This document shows, one piece after another, positions 48,901-62,477 of a stretch of DNA of 64,000 nt. Each line of letters starts with the position of its first letter. Positions within the stretch are counted from its first letter, which is position 1. The DNA is from Anoplopoma fimbria. Lineage: Eukaryota; Chordata; Actinopteri; Perciformes; Anoplopomatidae. Location of the stretch: the NCBI RefSeq assembly GCF_027596085.1, contig NC_072453.1, positions 9,465,448-9,529,447 of the forward strand. The letters are read 5' to 3'. The notes below the pieces were generated by a model. It ran no database searches. It saw only the letters and a list, made by a program, of their open reading frames with translations, and was not told where the DNA came from. The position numbers and the translations under genes are program-made.

Positions 48901-51900
48901 AAGAACTTGATTGGTCCTGACCTTAACCATCCAACACCTTCAGGATGAACTGGACTGTGAGCCGGACCTGATCACCAACACCAGTGTTGGACTTTAAAAA
49001 AGCTTTGGTTTTACTTTCTGCAAGAACAGATGACCGAACGTGAGCTGACGTAGAATCGTGACAAGGAAACGTTTGGATCTTTTATACTCCGAGCTGGTTT
49101 TTCCTTGAAGCCAACTGACAATCTCAAAGCTCCTCCATGTTCTCCATTTTCTCTGTCCTTCCACGTAGTTGGAAAATGTTGAATATAGACATACAAAGAC
49201 AACGTGAAGGGCCCTGAATCATGGTGTGACGTCACTTTGGCCACACAAACATGAATCACGCTTAATGCTCTTCTGTCTGGCTGGTAGCAAATCCCTGTTT
49301 CAGGTTGCACATCTGGTGGAAAGACTGAAACCAGGAGAGTTGAGGCTGTTACAGCTGCAAATGAATGCCCATAGTTGTGGCCAATTATGGTTAAAATGCT
49401 TTTGGCCTTGAAGTGTATATACTAGTTTTAGCTCTATCTTAAATAGAATCACAATATGAACAAATGCTCTTTGAATCTTTTGCAAAGCTGAAGTTTCTTT
49501 GTTCTTCTTCAGGACAGGGAATCAAGCGTTCCCAGAGTTTTTCAGCGACTGCAGTGTGGAGCAGCTCGCTGAGTTCATGGAGCGAGCTAAGCCCACCTGC
49601 TTGTTCAAACCCGGCTCCGTCAGAATTATCGCTGCCGGCCCGAGCTGTGGCAACGCCCTGCTGGACCCCGGGGAGGAGTGTGACTGTGGCACTGTGGAGG
49701 TAAAACTTTCAGTAGAGGCTAATGCTGCTGATTCATCTTTTTTTTTGGGACCTTGGAAAGTTTAACTATATCCTTTGGTGAGGAAAGATACCATTTGGGT
49801 TCTCTGTTCTAGCGGACTGGTGTGGTTTCCTGTGAGCTAATAAAAGGGAAGGCAGTTATGATTCAGAGCAACCCGAGCTGGAGTTTGGCCTTAAACAGTA
49901 AAATAGTTTTCCTGTGTGCTCACAGCAGAGATACAACATTCTTGGCAGAGATACTGCCTGTGTGGGAGATTTAAATCTAATCAGTGCCTGACTAAACTTT
50001 CATTACTGCAATTCCTGTTACTGGATACACAAAGAACTGAAAATATGTATTTTTTCTCTCTAGGAATGCAAGAACCGTTGTTGTGACGCCTCAACATGTC
50101 GTCTGACTGAAGGATCCCAGTGTGCTCATGGACAATGCTGTGACAACTGCCAGGTACTTTAGCAACCATTAATCTAGCTTTAAAGTGGATTCCTTTTATC
50201 AACAATCTTTTTCACCCGAGGTCCCAAACCTGTTATTTTACAAGACTAATGATGCAACAGCTCTGTGATGCTGCACAGCTGGGGTTTTGAGCTAAATACA
50301 AACATAAGCATGCTAACATTCTCATGTGTTGGCACGCTTATATTTGATAAATACACAGCAGAGGCTGATGGGACGTCATTGATTTTGCAGGTATTTGGTC
50401 ATAAACCAAAGTGTTAGTCGAATAAAACCTTTGAAAAGGTCTGGGGATTAGTTATAAGTTATGACAATTCATCAAGAAGAGGGACATGAATATTTTACGT
50501 CGATCCATCCAATATTGGTTCACTCAGAAACACAAATGTGAACCTCATGGTGAAAGCTCTAGACTTAGTAAAGACGTCCTGATCAGCTATACTGTCAGTG
50601 GACAGACATGTCTTCAGAAAGTACAATCATAGAGAAACGTCCTCGTTTGGTTATTAGACATTTTTGTTTTGTTGTGTAGTATGTGTATTTATTGTCTGTG
50701 TAGTTGTATAGTATGTGTATTTATTGTCTGTGTCTGTGTAGTTGAGCTGCTGCAACACTCGAATTTCCCCCATGGGGATCAATAAAGGAATATAATCAAA
50801 CGACCATGAAACTGCAGCAGTTCAATAATAACAGGAAACAGAGTGTGATATCCTTCTGCTTCCATGTATGCACCTCACCACATCCTTCCTCAAATGATAG
50901 TTTCAAAGATGTCATGCAACATGACATGAGAACAAAACAAATTATAAACACTGTTTTATCCACTAAATCACCTGAAATGGGCTTTTATTTCAACCCACAG
51001 TTCAAACCGGCCGGGAGTGTCTGCAGGGAGTCAGCCGGTGAGTGCGACCTGTCTGAATATTGCACCGGAGCGTCGGGGGATTGTCCCGAGGACAGCTTCG
51101 AGATGAACGGAAAGCCCTGCTACAACCAGGCGCAGGGCTACTGCTACAACGGACAATGCCCCACACATCAGCAGCACTGCTGGAGGTTGTTTGGAACAGG
51201 TACCCTCCACACAAACACAGGGGATTCACTGTTTCTCCCTTTGCTGTTCAAAAACACAAGCCGAGCCTCCTGGAGTCTGTTTCTAGTAGTCTCATTAAAT
51301 TTCAACCGTCACATGGTTGAAATGTCTCTTTCTAAGAAAGACTGCGTCAATAGTGTGTATTTGTATTATATAAAAGGACTACAGAGAGTTTAATGAATAG
51401 CACTCTCACAGAGAATATGTCTCTGCATCTACAGAAGAACAACTTTAATCCATCTCTTCTACTTGAACCCCCAAAATCTTCTTGTTCCACACTGTCTGTC
51501 GGTATCATATATGGAGATGTCCTCCAGTTTTGGTATCCGGACACATTTTCTTGGTTCGGTTAAAATATTGCTGATAAAAGTCTGATCATTTCTTCATTGA
51601 ACTCTACTCTATTTTGTCACCCCCGCCTGCTAGAGTTGCAGCGCTGCTCTGCTGTATCAAAATCATCTCTACACAGAGCGCTGTTCGCATGTTTATTAAT
51701 ATTGAAGGTGTTGCATGTCCCAACTGCACCAAATTCAACAAAGCACTCCCCAGAGTTCAAAGTTAAACACCCGCCAAGTGTGAAGTGGATTGGACGAACG
51801 GTTCTCGAGATATGCGAAGAACACACAGATTCTTTGCTTTATAGTTCGATTCTGTATCCGCTCAGCAAAACTTAAAGAAACGGCTTGTGCATCATTTTAT

Positions 51901-54900
51901 TCACATTTCCCCTAAAAATTCACTGACTAAAAGTATCATTTGTCGATGTTGACTTTGTATATTTCGTCTGGATTTTCACAAACCTCCACTGACCAATCAT
52001 CAGATTACAAAGTCATGCTGTGCACCCAAAAAATGTCCGTCCTTTCCATTCTTGTAAAGGTTATGTCTCAGGAACGTCCGGAGGAAAGGATGATTTGATT
52101 CGAATTTGGTGGTCAAAGGTCACTGTGACCTCACGAAACGCTTTTTGGCCATAACTCAAGAATTCAACTGCTAATTATGACAATTTCACACAAATGTCTA
52201 AAAGGATAATATTATGAAGTGATGACATTTTGAACAGACATGGATGTAAACTGTAACTTTACTGGTTGGTGGAGGAAAACAACTTTATCTTCTCTAACTT
52301 TTCATCTATTTTCCTCTCCTGGCATGAATACGCTTCCATAATTCAAGAGGTTAACTATGAATATCTTTTCTCCTCAGGGGCCAGAATTGGATCAGAAGTG
52401 TGTTTCAACCTGAACAAACGGGGTGAAGAAGGTGCTAACTGTGGGAAGAAAGGATCCCGCTACCTCCCCTGTGCTGCACAGTACGTATCATCATGAGCTG
52501 GCTCGCTTTATATCTAAAAGTTAATCACAAAAATGCCTCTGAGGGGGAAATCTGGCACACAGAATGAGCATGAAATGTTGTATGTTTGAAGCTAGTTTGT
52601 GCAACGTCTTTAATGTGGCAACAAGTTCTTGATCAATTTCTCCTTCTTTTTTGTAGGAATCTCATGTGTGGATCTATATTTTGTGGTGGAGGGGGCGAGT
52701 CCATCACCGGTAAAAGGGCAGGGTACACCGTTTACAACATCGAATGTAAACTGCCCGTGGATGACGATAAGACAAGAAACATGGAGATGGTGCCAAAAGG
52801 AACCAGATGTGGACCGAATAAGGTAAAAGTGTGGAGACGCGTTACGTGTTCGTTATGTTTCTCATGTTGGTCGTTTTTTGCTCAGAATCCAAAAAATTGT
52901 TTTCCAGGTTTGCCTTGACAACCAATGTGTGGATTTGTCGGTTTACGGGAAAAAGGAGGATTGTGCAAAGAAATGCAATAACAACGGGGTGAGTGGTTTT
53001 TTTCAGGCTTTGAAAATAACTTTCAGCTGTTTTGAATTAAAAGTCTGCTGGACTCGATGTTTAAATGATTGTTACTGCGCTTGATCCCTCAGGTGTGTAA
53101 TCACAAGCAAGAGTGCCACTGTAAACCCGGCTGGGCTCCTCCGCACTGCGACATCCAGTACGCAGATTTACCTCAAGGTACAGGACGCCTCGCTTTATGA
53201 CAGTACATGTATCTGTGTGGTCGCTAAATACAAAAAACATTCTATCGGTTTAAAACAGTGAGCAGCACACACACAAAAACAGGTCACACCTGCTTCATGA
53301 ATCACTCTTCCAGTAAGAAACATGAATGATTCATTATGAGTGGTCTCCTATTTCTGCCAGCAACGACTTAATCAAGTTTTCCTGATACTGTAGATCTAAA
53401 AACTGACCTCTGTTAAACGCCTTGAGGAGTTTTTTTTATCCAAATTCCCAGATTTCAACTTATAAAACGATAGAATAGAAGTAGCTTTCTTTCCCATGTG
53501 GTATTTTTTGCAGCTGATTGCTACAATAGAAGGTTTGTTCACAGTAAACGGCTTAAAAAAACACAAATAAAAGAAGGAAGAAGAGACGTTTTGAAATACT
53601 TTGGTTCAGGGTGAACAACACTTTCATCACCAGATCAAATAGAAAAACTCCTTTAACATGTAATTTCAGTAAACTGCTCAATTGTGTTTTTCCCCAAATT
53701 ATGAAGTCATATGATGAACAAAATTATAATATGACGGCGACTATTTGGAAATTACACAACTCTTTTTTTAAGCAGAAGCTTTCTTCTTCTTGTTTTTTTG
53801 CTAAAGCATTGTGTAATTTTGTCCTTCTCATTGTTTGTCAAATTTCTGCCACCATGACGTTTACATTATTACAAAATAATTTTTCAGGTTATTACTATAC
53901 ACCAAATTATTCTGTTTTAATGAAAAACATTTCTATCAGTATATCTTCTTCAATAACTAAAAATCAGGTATTCGCTCAAATGCACTAAATATGACAAATT
54001 TAATTATTTTCACGAGATGATGACGCTTAATGCAAAGTCAGGATGTTATTACAATTCATCCTCTGAGGAACATGAATGTCTGAGCTACATTTCTAGACAA
54101 TCAATCCGATAGCTTTACGAGCTAAATACTGTATGATGTTAATAAAAGGATGAAAAGAGGTCGTGTGTATTACAATGAGCCGCTCTAACGGTGTGATTTC
54201 ACCGCCTGTAGGTCAGATTGGGATAATAGGTGGTGTGTGTGCGGCCATCCTCATCCTCCTGATGATCGCTGCAGTGGCTGCAGGGCTGATCTGCTGCAAG
54301 TCGGACAACAGGGACAACTACACCTCCAAAAGGTAGCTTAAATCAGTCCCTCAAACTCGTCTCTGTGTCTTTGTGTTCGTCTTCAAACTCCCGATCTGAA
54401 TACGTTTCCTCTTCACAGGAAAGTGCATTCAGCTCCAGACAGGTTGAACCCGATGTTTCAGGAGCAAAGCATGAAAGACAGACCTCAGATCAGTCTGCCC
54501 ACGTTCATGGAGTCGACAGCAACACAAGCCTGCTCTCCTCTGATTGTCACCGTGAGTCCCAGCAGAGCTGCTCCACAGGTACAGACAGCACCGACACACA
54601 ACTTATTGATCAGTTAATCGATTAGTGAAGTAAAAATGCAACATATTGTGATTCTCATTAACTGTTTTTTTCTTCCAGCCACCAAAGAAACTCTCCTCAG
54701 CGCCGCCTACCTCACAAACTGAGCCGGTAAGCTTTAGAAGACAAAAAACAACTTTGCAATGTGATCTAATCTCTGCATTATGCAAACTAAGGATCACATT
54801 CAGAGTCTGCAACTTAAGTCGGCTGCTAAAGTTCAAAGAACTTGATAAAACTTGCAGATAGCTCTCTGTATTCAGGCGTGCAGTGAGAAACTGCTAAGAA

Positions 54901-56573
54901 AGGAAATGTCAACAAATCCCGTGAAACGACCAAAACCAACAATGTGTCTGTTTAAACCTTTATTCTTTTATCATAACATATCACACTGTAGTTTTTACCA
55001 AACAAACAGGAGGAAATAGTGCATTTGTTGGGGACTATTTTCAGCGGCGGATGAATCCACATTTGGTGCTTTTAGTGAGTATTTCTGGCAGCAGCACGGT
55101 GTGTGTGTTACTGAGCCAGAATAAACTACAGTGTGTGTGTTCATGGTGATGAAGGAACAACACTGATGTGTTTTAAATGGACATCAATGGAGCTCACTGT
55201 ACGGACAAAAAACAACCAGATACAGAAAACAGTTTCTTCCCTCAGGCCGTAACTCTGATATCAATAACCCTCCGACACCAGTTTAGCCACCACCACCATT
55301 AAAGATTATAATGTTACAGCTTTTAGTTCGCAATTTGTTTTCATTGTTATTCAGTTTTTGGAAATGTCTGGAGGGAATTTATTCAAATTTGGCACAAAAG
55401 CTCCACCTTGAGTCTTAAAGGATGAACTGATTGGAATTTGGTGGTCAACCCAATAATTCATATGCTAATTATGACAATTTCACACAAATGTCTAAAAGGA
55501 TAAAATGATGAAATGAAGAGATTTTGGACAAACATGGATGTAAACTGTTACTTGAGTGGTTGGTGGAGGGATACATTATTATAGTTTAATATGTACATAT
55601 CACCTATCAATGTCATTATAAATCCCACACACTTTATTTACAGTACAGAGGCATATTTACATGGACAAACTGTACATACATTTAGTATTTATATGCACTA
55701 TTTATTTTGTTTAAAACTTAAAAATGTGATTTATTTTATTGTTGGTAGTTGGAGCTTTATATATATATTTATATATATTTACACCCATTTTTTTGACTTC
55801 TTGTGTTCATAACTGTCCTGTCTATTATTTAACTTTATCTGTGTGGCTTTGTCATCATTGTTCTTAAACATCTTTAACATTAAGAGCGATGGAGTGAAAT
55901 TCCTTGTATGTGCACATATACTCAACCAATACATATGATTCTGAGGCTCAGAGGAAGAAGAGATATCAGGGTTTGATACACACACACAGTGCATCTATAC
56001 ATTCTTTGTGGTTTTGGTCTTTTCATGGAATTTGTAACCAATAAGTAATTCATAGAATATCATCAGACTTATGCTTTAACTCTGAATACGACTCTGAACA
56101 TGTTTAAAGTAAAAAAAACAAATACAAATATCTTCTTCTTCTTCTTCCACAGACAAAACCTCTACCTCCATCTAAACCTTTACCTCCTCTGAGTAAACCA
56201 CAGGTGAGTCACTTTCTACAGCTGCTCTCAGCAGTCAAGCTGAACAACCAACAGTTTTTTATAATCGATTAATAATCTAAATCAAAGTTATGAAGCAAAA
56301 AATGCCAAACATTTGTTGCTTCTATCGTCTTTTTCAGTTTAGACAGTTTCTTGTGGTGCTACATGTTTTCTGTTATTACTTAGACGGCTTCCAAATGAAT
56401 TCACAAGAAGCAACGTCATATTTATAAATGTGTCCTAAATGCATCTTGTTTTGTTTTTTCAGAGTAAGGCAGCCAAACCTCCCCCCTCCCGTCCCTCCAG
56501 TCAAACCCAGCCCTCCTCTGCTCAAAGCGAAGCCACAACTTCACAGACTCACATGAACATCTCACTGAAATAA
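42904..56573 (+). CDS. adam8: ADAM metallopeptidase domain 8 (ADAM8), 23 coding exons
   Basis: Type I membrane metalloprotease-disintegrin, a sheddase of leukocytes. Exons: 42904-42940, 44204-44310, 45062-45135, 45284-45359, 45994-46070, 46455-46665, 46761-46820, 47820-47882, 47975-48144, 48238-48319, 48431-48573, 49513-49699, 50064-50153, 51001-51199, 52378-52480, 52657-52822, 52908-52988, 53093-53177, 54212-54332, 54419-54578, 54679-54726, 56153-56203, 56463-56573. Phases agree and give 833 residues (human 824). In order: signal peptide, prodomain with cysteine switch GCGTS, zinc motif [12 protein letters not shown] followed by Met-turn CVMA, disintegrin with loop CDLSEYCTG, cysteine-rich part, EGF-like [18 protein letters not shown], a transmembrane helix ([17 protein letters not shown]), and a proline-rich tail with PxxP SH3-binding sites ([15 protein letters not shown]). 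The start chosen has a perfect CACCATGG context; an in-frame ATG at 42871 would add 11 residues. Whether this is adam8a or adam8b was not determined. Confidence 0.96.
47075..47755 (+). mobile_element. Degenerate non-LTR retrotransposon (RTE-like) fragment in adam8 intron 7
   Basis: Recognisable but broken pieces of an endonuclease-type LINE: a stretch reading [11 protein letters not shown], then CTGGAGGACTTCAATGC (compare the GDFNA motif), and a C-terminal region starting CCTGGACGTCTCCCTTTAGA. Frames are interrupted and the reverse transcriptase core is missing. The upstream duplication (41728-42053) carries the first part of this fragment and ends inside it. The clade assignment is from general resemblance only. 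Confidence 0.7.
50640..50802. repeat. SINE tail with duplicated TAGTATGTGTATTTATTGTC motif
   Basis: Two copies of TAGTATGTGTATTTATTGTC precede GAATTTCCCCCATGGGGATC and AATAAAGGAATATAATCAAA, a typical fish SINE 3' end, in adam8 intron 13. Confidence 0.6.
52000..52275. repeat. Dispersed fish repeat in adam8 intron 14
   Basis: Contains GGTCAAAGGTCACTGTGACC, AATTATGACAATTTCACACA and GACATGGATGTAAACTGTAA. A second copy in the same orientation lies at 55360-55575. Confidence 0.7.
55360..55575. repeat. Dispersed fish repeat in adam8 intron 21
   Basis: Second copy of the 52000-52275 sequence, sharing CTAATTATGACAATTTCACA and ACATGGATGTAAACTGT, with an internal deletion. Confidence 0.7.
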
Positions 56574-58300
56574 TCAGGTTTCACATCCAGCATGTAGTTA
56601 TAAACATAGAAAGAGAGGGATCAAACGTATGAGAGACCAAAGAGTTCTGGAAAAGATGACTCTTTGTTTTAAAGATGGCCGACTTTCCAACAGCTTCAAA
56701 GCAGCTGTGGAAAAACTCTCCATTTTATGTTCCAGCTGTTTGTGACTCCTTTAACTTAATTTAACGTTTCAGTCGTCTCATGACAGCGTGAGCAGAACGG
56801 TGCTCACATGGAAATGTACTTTTTTAAATATTTATTTAATGTCTGTGCAAAGGACCCTATGAAAATGATTATCTGTTTGCTCAAGGAATGTCTGAAGTAT
56901 TTTCTAATCTCAGATAAATAATTTACGTCAGCCTTCTCTCTAAAGCCCAGTTTATTTAGTCATGAAAGTGGTGGAAACAGAGAGGCAGGAATGTTTGGGG
57001 TGCACTATTTTATGTTTGCGATAATTATTAATGTGGCGTTTGGTTTGTTGCTCTGTTTTTGGTCTCCACCACCAAAAAGTTTTTTTAGCTGCTAAATGCT
57101 CCACTATGTTCGCCAGCTTGTCTCTAACTGAGTCTGTCTGCTGTTTGCTGCTGAGCAGGTAGAGATCAGTGGGGTTTTACAGCTTTTATGATGAAAACGA
57201 GGCTATGACAGCACTAAAGTTATGGCCGGACGGATAAACAATGAGCTGAAAATCACTATAAAGCTCCATAAAGATAAGTTCATCACTTCCAGAAACACCT
57301 TTTTAAATGTCTTTTCATACATTGATAATATAAAAATACTGATGAAAGCTAGGCCCGGGTATCTGTACTCTGGAATAACCCAGTACCAAGTAGTATAAAC
57401 ATTTCTCCAGTCAAACTATACCCACAATTTAGTGCCAATATCTAAAAAATAAAAAGACTATTTGTATGATTTAGCTTGAAGCCATCACCGCAAGTGAACT
57501 TTAATTTAATGCGACATGTAGTCGGCTACATTACTGCAGCAGCTACAACACATACAGCCTGGATTGACTGCCTGCACACGGCTCTGAACAAAGACATGTC
57601 TGAGATGGCGGATAGAAGCTAACAGTGCTAATAGCGCAAACAATGGCAACAGTGCAGCGACCGCTATGTGAGCGCTGTGACACGCACAACTTCTATTCAC
57701 ACCATGAGTATCAAATGAAGTACTCTAGTAGTATCAGTATCACTTTAAAGGGACTGACATTTAAGTTTTTATTAAATGAGTTTTACCATTTTAACACTAT
57801 TATATTATTTTGAAATATTATAGGGGAGGGTTTTGCAGAGCCTCAGTTTTCCTCCTCACCTTAATCATTTTCATACAGTCCTTAAACTGTGTCCAAAGCC
57901 AGTCTGTGCCTTCTACAGGGTTCATTTTGTACCACTTTTTGTATCACTGTACTTGAAAACCTACGAATGGTACTCACAGTATTCGGATGTGTGAGTCACT
58001 GTGGTTCAGCTGTAAACATTTACATGCTCCTTTGTTTCCTGTCCCGAGGGGAGGTGTGTGACGGAGCCTCGAGGAACAAGTAGTAGTTGTTGTTTTTTTA
58101 CTGCACTTTTATGTTTCTAAGGCAGCAGACACTGGGTTCATACCTTGTTGGTTAAATTAGTAGTATACATCTGTCTTAAAGTTTAAGTTTGGAGCAAAAA
58201 CAATCTTCCTTTTTAATCCGTCGCGATATATTGAATGTAAAAACTGAATTAGTTCTCATTAGAGGCCTTTGTGTGCACCAAATAAAGTGCACTTTATTTT
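56574..58300 (+). other. adam8 3' UTR
   Basis: About 1.7 kb from the stop to a canonical AATAAA at 58281-58286. ATTTA-like elements (TAAATATTTATTTAATG near 56825) occur. No ORF of note. Confidence 0.65.
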
Positions 58301-60890
58301 ACAAAAGTATGTCGCATCAGCAGATTTTACATTTTATCTGCTGTGGTTTTGTGGACGTATATTTATGTGAATTACAAAATGATTAAAAGTTTCATTTTTC
58401 TCAATGAGGTCTTGTTTGTTTACTTCTCAGAGCTGTTTTTGGTGTAACATATTTATTATCCTACTGAGAAATCTTTTGTTCTTCCCAGAAAACACATAAT
58501 TTAACAGCTCATCTATAATAACTGGTCTCTTGCCTGCAAATTTCCCCGCTGCGGGACTAATAAAGGATTATCTTATCTTATCTTATCTCTGCTGGGACGC
58601 TAAAGGAAGCGGGTCAGACTGAGTCAGACGTTGACCTCGTCATCTAGGTTTCCTGCTCCGGCTTCAGTCGGACACAAAGAATGAGGAGTTTTTGGTTGTT
58701 TCCGCTTTTACTCAGACTCAAGAGTTCTTGTGGGAAACAAACCAAGACATTTCTAAAGAAAACTATTAATAAGAGCTTTAAATCTTGTACCAACATTCAT
58801 GTTCCCCAGAGGATAAATCCATCTGACTTTGGTGATCCTCTGATTTTTCCTAATTTTTCCACCACGAGGTTCACATTTTGTAGTTTTCTTGGTAAAATGT
58901 CTACACAACGATTCGATGAATTGCCATGAAATGTTGGTTCAGACATCCATGTTCCTCTCCGGATGAACTGTAATAACGTTTCTGACTTTCATCTAGCGCC
59001 ATCAGCAGGTCAAATCTTTCCAATCAAATACCTCCAGAACTAATGAGATTCCCATCAGCATCAGCTAGTCAAAGCTATCTGCACAGACAGTGACTGCACT
59101 CTGAATTATGTTCACACTAAGAGCAACAAAAGCATCAAAACAGCCAAGCGTAGCTACATTTTCACTGAGTCCCGGTTGAAGTGTTGCTCAATTCCTCGTT
59201 GACGTAGCCATGTCATTAAAAAACATTTTATTAGACTGAACGGAACAGAGTGAAAAAAACAAATGATTGGCTGGATGCCTGTTTTATTGGAGCGTTTTAA
59301 AAAGTTGATACCAGCTCAACTCTAAAGGCAGGGTTGGTTCTTCAAAAATATATATTTTTGTTGAAATTCTCTTTACATTCTGACAGCAATAAATCAATCA
59401 ATCAATGAAATGCTCTGACAAAAAAATATTTTAAAAAATCTGGTAGATTTAGCAACTTTTTTAGCTATTTTTATTGGAAAAGAGTTGGCAACATGAACTG
59501 GATTTATCGGTCCGATCATTATTAGAATCTTGCGTACTCTTGCTGGTTTTTCTCAAGATTATCAACCCTGCCTTTTTTTGTGAAGATGTCTCTTATTTGT
59601 GAGAACTTCTAAAAAAATAAAAAAAACCTGCTCGTAAATCCTTCCTCACACTAATTCAGATGTCTACATCTAACTGTAAATGTTGAAGGGGGGGGGGAGG
59701 AGGGAGTTGAGGAATGCATGGCCGGTTTCTCACTGATTCACTCCATGATTCACTCTGATTTACAGCTCATAAAACAACAGTGTTTACAAAGAGTGTGGCT
59801 CGTCTCTGCTTGTTGCTCACTCAGATCAGCGGATTAACTGGACTCCTTCCGGAGGTGATATTAGAGTATTAGTCAAACAAGCAGCCGTCTGTGTTTGCTC
59901 GGGTTTAAACTCAAGTTTTCAGAGTAATCAACAAGACGACGTTCCAACTACACGGTAAAAAACCACGACAGATCTTTGTGTGGTTTTTATGTTTAACTAA
60001 TGTTCTACTCCGGAAGATTTACGATCAATGTTTCAAAGAATTTGGCTGCACATTTGGTGATTAATAACCTTTAAATGTCAGAACAACACATAAATCACTG
60101 ATGAGCTTATTCATATTTCTGCACCAAAGTCATCAAACACAGCTGGTAAATCATTCCCACATGTTGTAGAACAGACAAGGCTGAAAGTGAGTCCTCAGCT
60201 GAACCAGAAAACACTTAAAAAGAGACGGAAGGAAGGAAGGAAGGAAGGAAGTTAATCTGTGTGACTCACAGTTAGTCATCAGCTTGAAGAAGAAGGTGAC
60301 AAAGCGGAGTCAGTTTATCTCAGATTGTATCAAACTTCTCCTTTTTCATACTGGTACAAACTCAAACTGTACTTTTACAAAAAAAAATCACAACTTGAGA
60401 AGTCAGTTAAACAGATGTGACAGCAGGTGTGAAATCACATCATCCGCTTTAAACTCATTTGTCTTTTTTGGAAGAAAAATGAAGGAAATCATTAAAATAA
60501 TTCAACCCCATAAAGCTGCTGCTCTCATTGTATTTCGCAGTATTCAGTGATTTTACTCAATTAAAAGTAACAATAACACAGTGTAGAAGTACTCTGTTAC
60601 AAGAAAGAAAAGCCAAACATTTTGTATTTGACTCGTCTTCACATACTTACATACAGAGGTTCTTTTAGCTCAATGCTAACATGCTTCTGTTTTACAGGTG
60701 TGATGTTCAGCCTCTTAGGTTAGCGTGTTAGCATGCTAACATTTTCTAATTGGCACTAAACAGAGATCAAATGTTCAGAAGAAAACTTAAAGGATCACCA
60801 AAAGTATTCATTCTGAGGCGAACATCAATGATATTACTATTGTTATTAAATGGTCTGGTAGAATAAAGAGTGAATGCAGAGTCATGCCAA
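58301..60890. other. Intergenic, between convergent 3' ends
   Basis: Contains a SINE tail (GCGGGACTAATAAAGGATTA, about 58536-58590), a dispersed repeat (about 58795-59060, TTCATGTTCCCCAGAGGATA), a poly-G run near 59690 and a GGAA microsatellite near 60228-60250. No gene was recognised. Confidence 0.55.
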
Positions 60891-60896
60891 AGTCAT

Positions 60897-60907
60897 TTTA
60901 TTTTATT
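60897..60907 (-). terminator. Poly(A) signal of the right-hand minus-strand gene
   Basis: TTTATTTTATT on the plus strand gives two overlapping AATAAA hexamers on the minus strand. This would define a 3' UTR of about 1.6 kb for the gene ending at 62478. Confidence 0.45.
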
Positions 60908-62477
60908 ACCAGGCAAACATTTGATCTTTATACAATGACATTTCTAAAAATTAAACATTCAGACACAAATTTAAACCATCAGATGGAAACAAATACTTAA
61001 ATGGAAAGAAAAGAAAAACGAACAAATTGAGTTACTTAAATACAAAACAAAACAAAAACAACAACTTTTTCCATTGCACTTCAACTTCATAAATACAAAC
61101 TCCGAGGGTCCAAAGTTCCGACCTGAACCTGCAGTACATTCAACCGTTTACGACGCTGGTTTCCAATCACTCTCATTGATTTCACTGTGGATCAACTGAA
61201 GACGCAGACTGTGCTCTGATGACACGTTCATGTCAAAGATCAATAAATTATTTTTTTTAAAAAGAAGGGGGAAAAAAGTTTTTACGACCAGAGCTGAAAT
61301 GATCAGTTGATTAATCGATTGATTGAATATACAGCGACTGTTTTAACTGTTGATTGTTTCTGAGATTTTTCAACCCAAAAAAAAAAAAAGAGCTCAAATG
61401 TGACTTCCTCCCTGTTTTATATGATTTTAATTTGTTCATCTTTGGGTTTCAGACTGTTGTTTCGATTAGTAAAGTTATATAAATATATGGGAACTATTAA
61501 ACAAGCAGTTTCACTATATATCTCCTAATATTCACGTCACAGCAGTGGATGAAAACTCTCCATCCTTTGCAGTTTCAACACTTTTATGACATGAACGCAG
61601 CATGAAGCATCCAGTGAAATAATGTGTGAATATAAATGAGACAACAGAACCCCTTTGTATCCGATAGACAATAAAAAAAAAAAAAAAATGAGATGTACAC
61701 TGTAGACATTATATAAACATGATGGCCAGCCACGACTGTCACTATGACAAAAGACTTCTGCCTATGATACAGAACACTTTAATAAAAAAACTAAACATTT
61801 ACATAGAATCTAAACCCCCAGACTGTGTAAAGTGAAATATATCAAACTGATTATGACTGATAATAACATATCAACTGCATTTGTAAATCTGGATATTCTG
61901 CAACCGTTTTTTTTTTTTGCAGCCTGGAAAATGTCTCCCGTCTTCACAGAGAGGACACATGGGAGTATCAAAGTGCTGTTTGCTTGATTGTAATTTCCTC
62001 CTCGACCCCTCCCCTCACCCCCCACCACTTCCTGTGTTTTCCTCATATGTCTCACGGTTGAACTCGTTCACATGTTTCTGTCCCTCTTCCTCAGATCTGA
62101 TGCTACAGTTTGCCCTTTTCTTTTTTTGCAATTACAGTAATAATAATGATAATCATCAGATGTTTTGAATTATTATGGTGTATATTGTGCAGCAACAGGA
62201 AGAAAAAAATGTAAGTAGAGTGACACAGCTTCATTGTTTTCCTCATGTAAAAACAAGAAGATCCATCAAAGACGACAGGAGTGGACGGATGGACGAAGCT
62301 GAGCGAAACGCCGTGAACTCCGTCTGGAGAGTCGTTTTTTTTTTTAAGAGAATATCCAGAGTCCGTGTTTGACTGTACAGAGTTTTTAACGCCGCTCTGC
62401 TCGTGTTGGCGGCTCACAGTCTTTAGTGTTACTCGGAGCGAGGCGGGGAAGGAAGGACACGACCGAAACGCTTACGC

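Noticed and set aside
53611..53988. 125-codon frame in an adam8 intron
   Set aside because: It lies between exons 18 and 19, is AT-rich, has no motif and has no splice support as an alternative exon.
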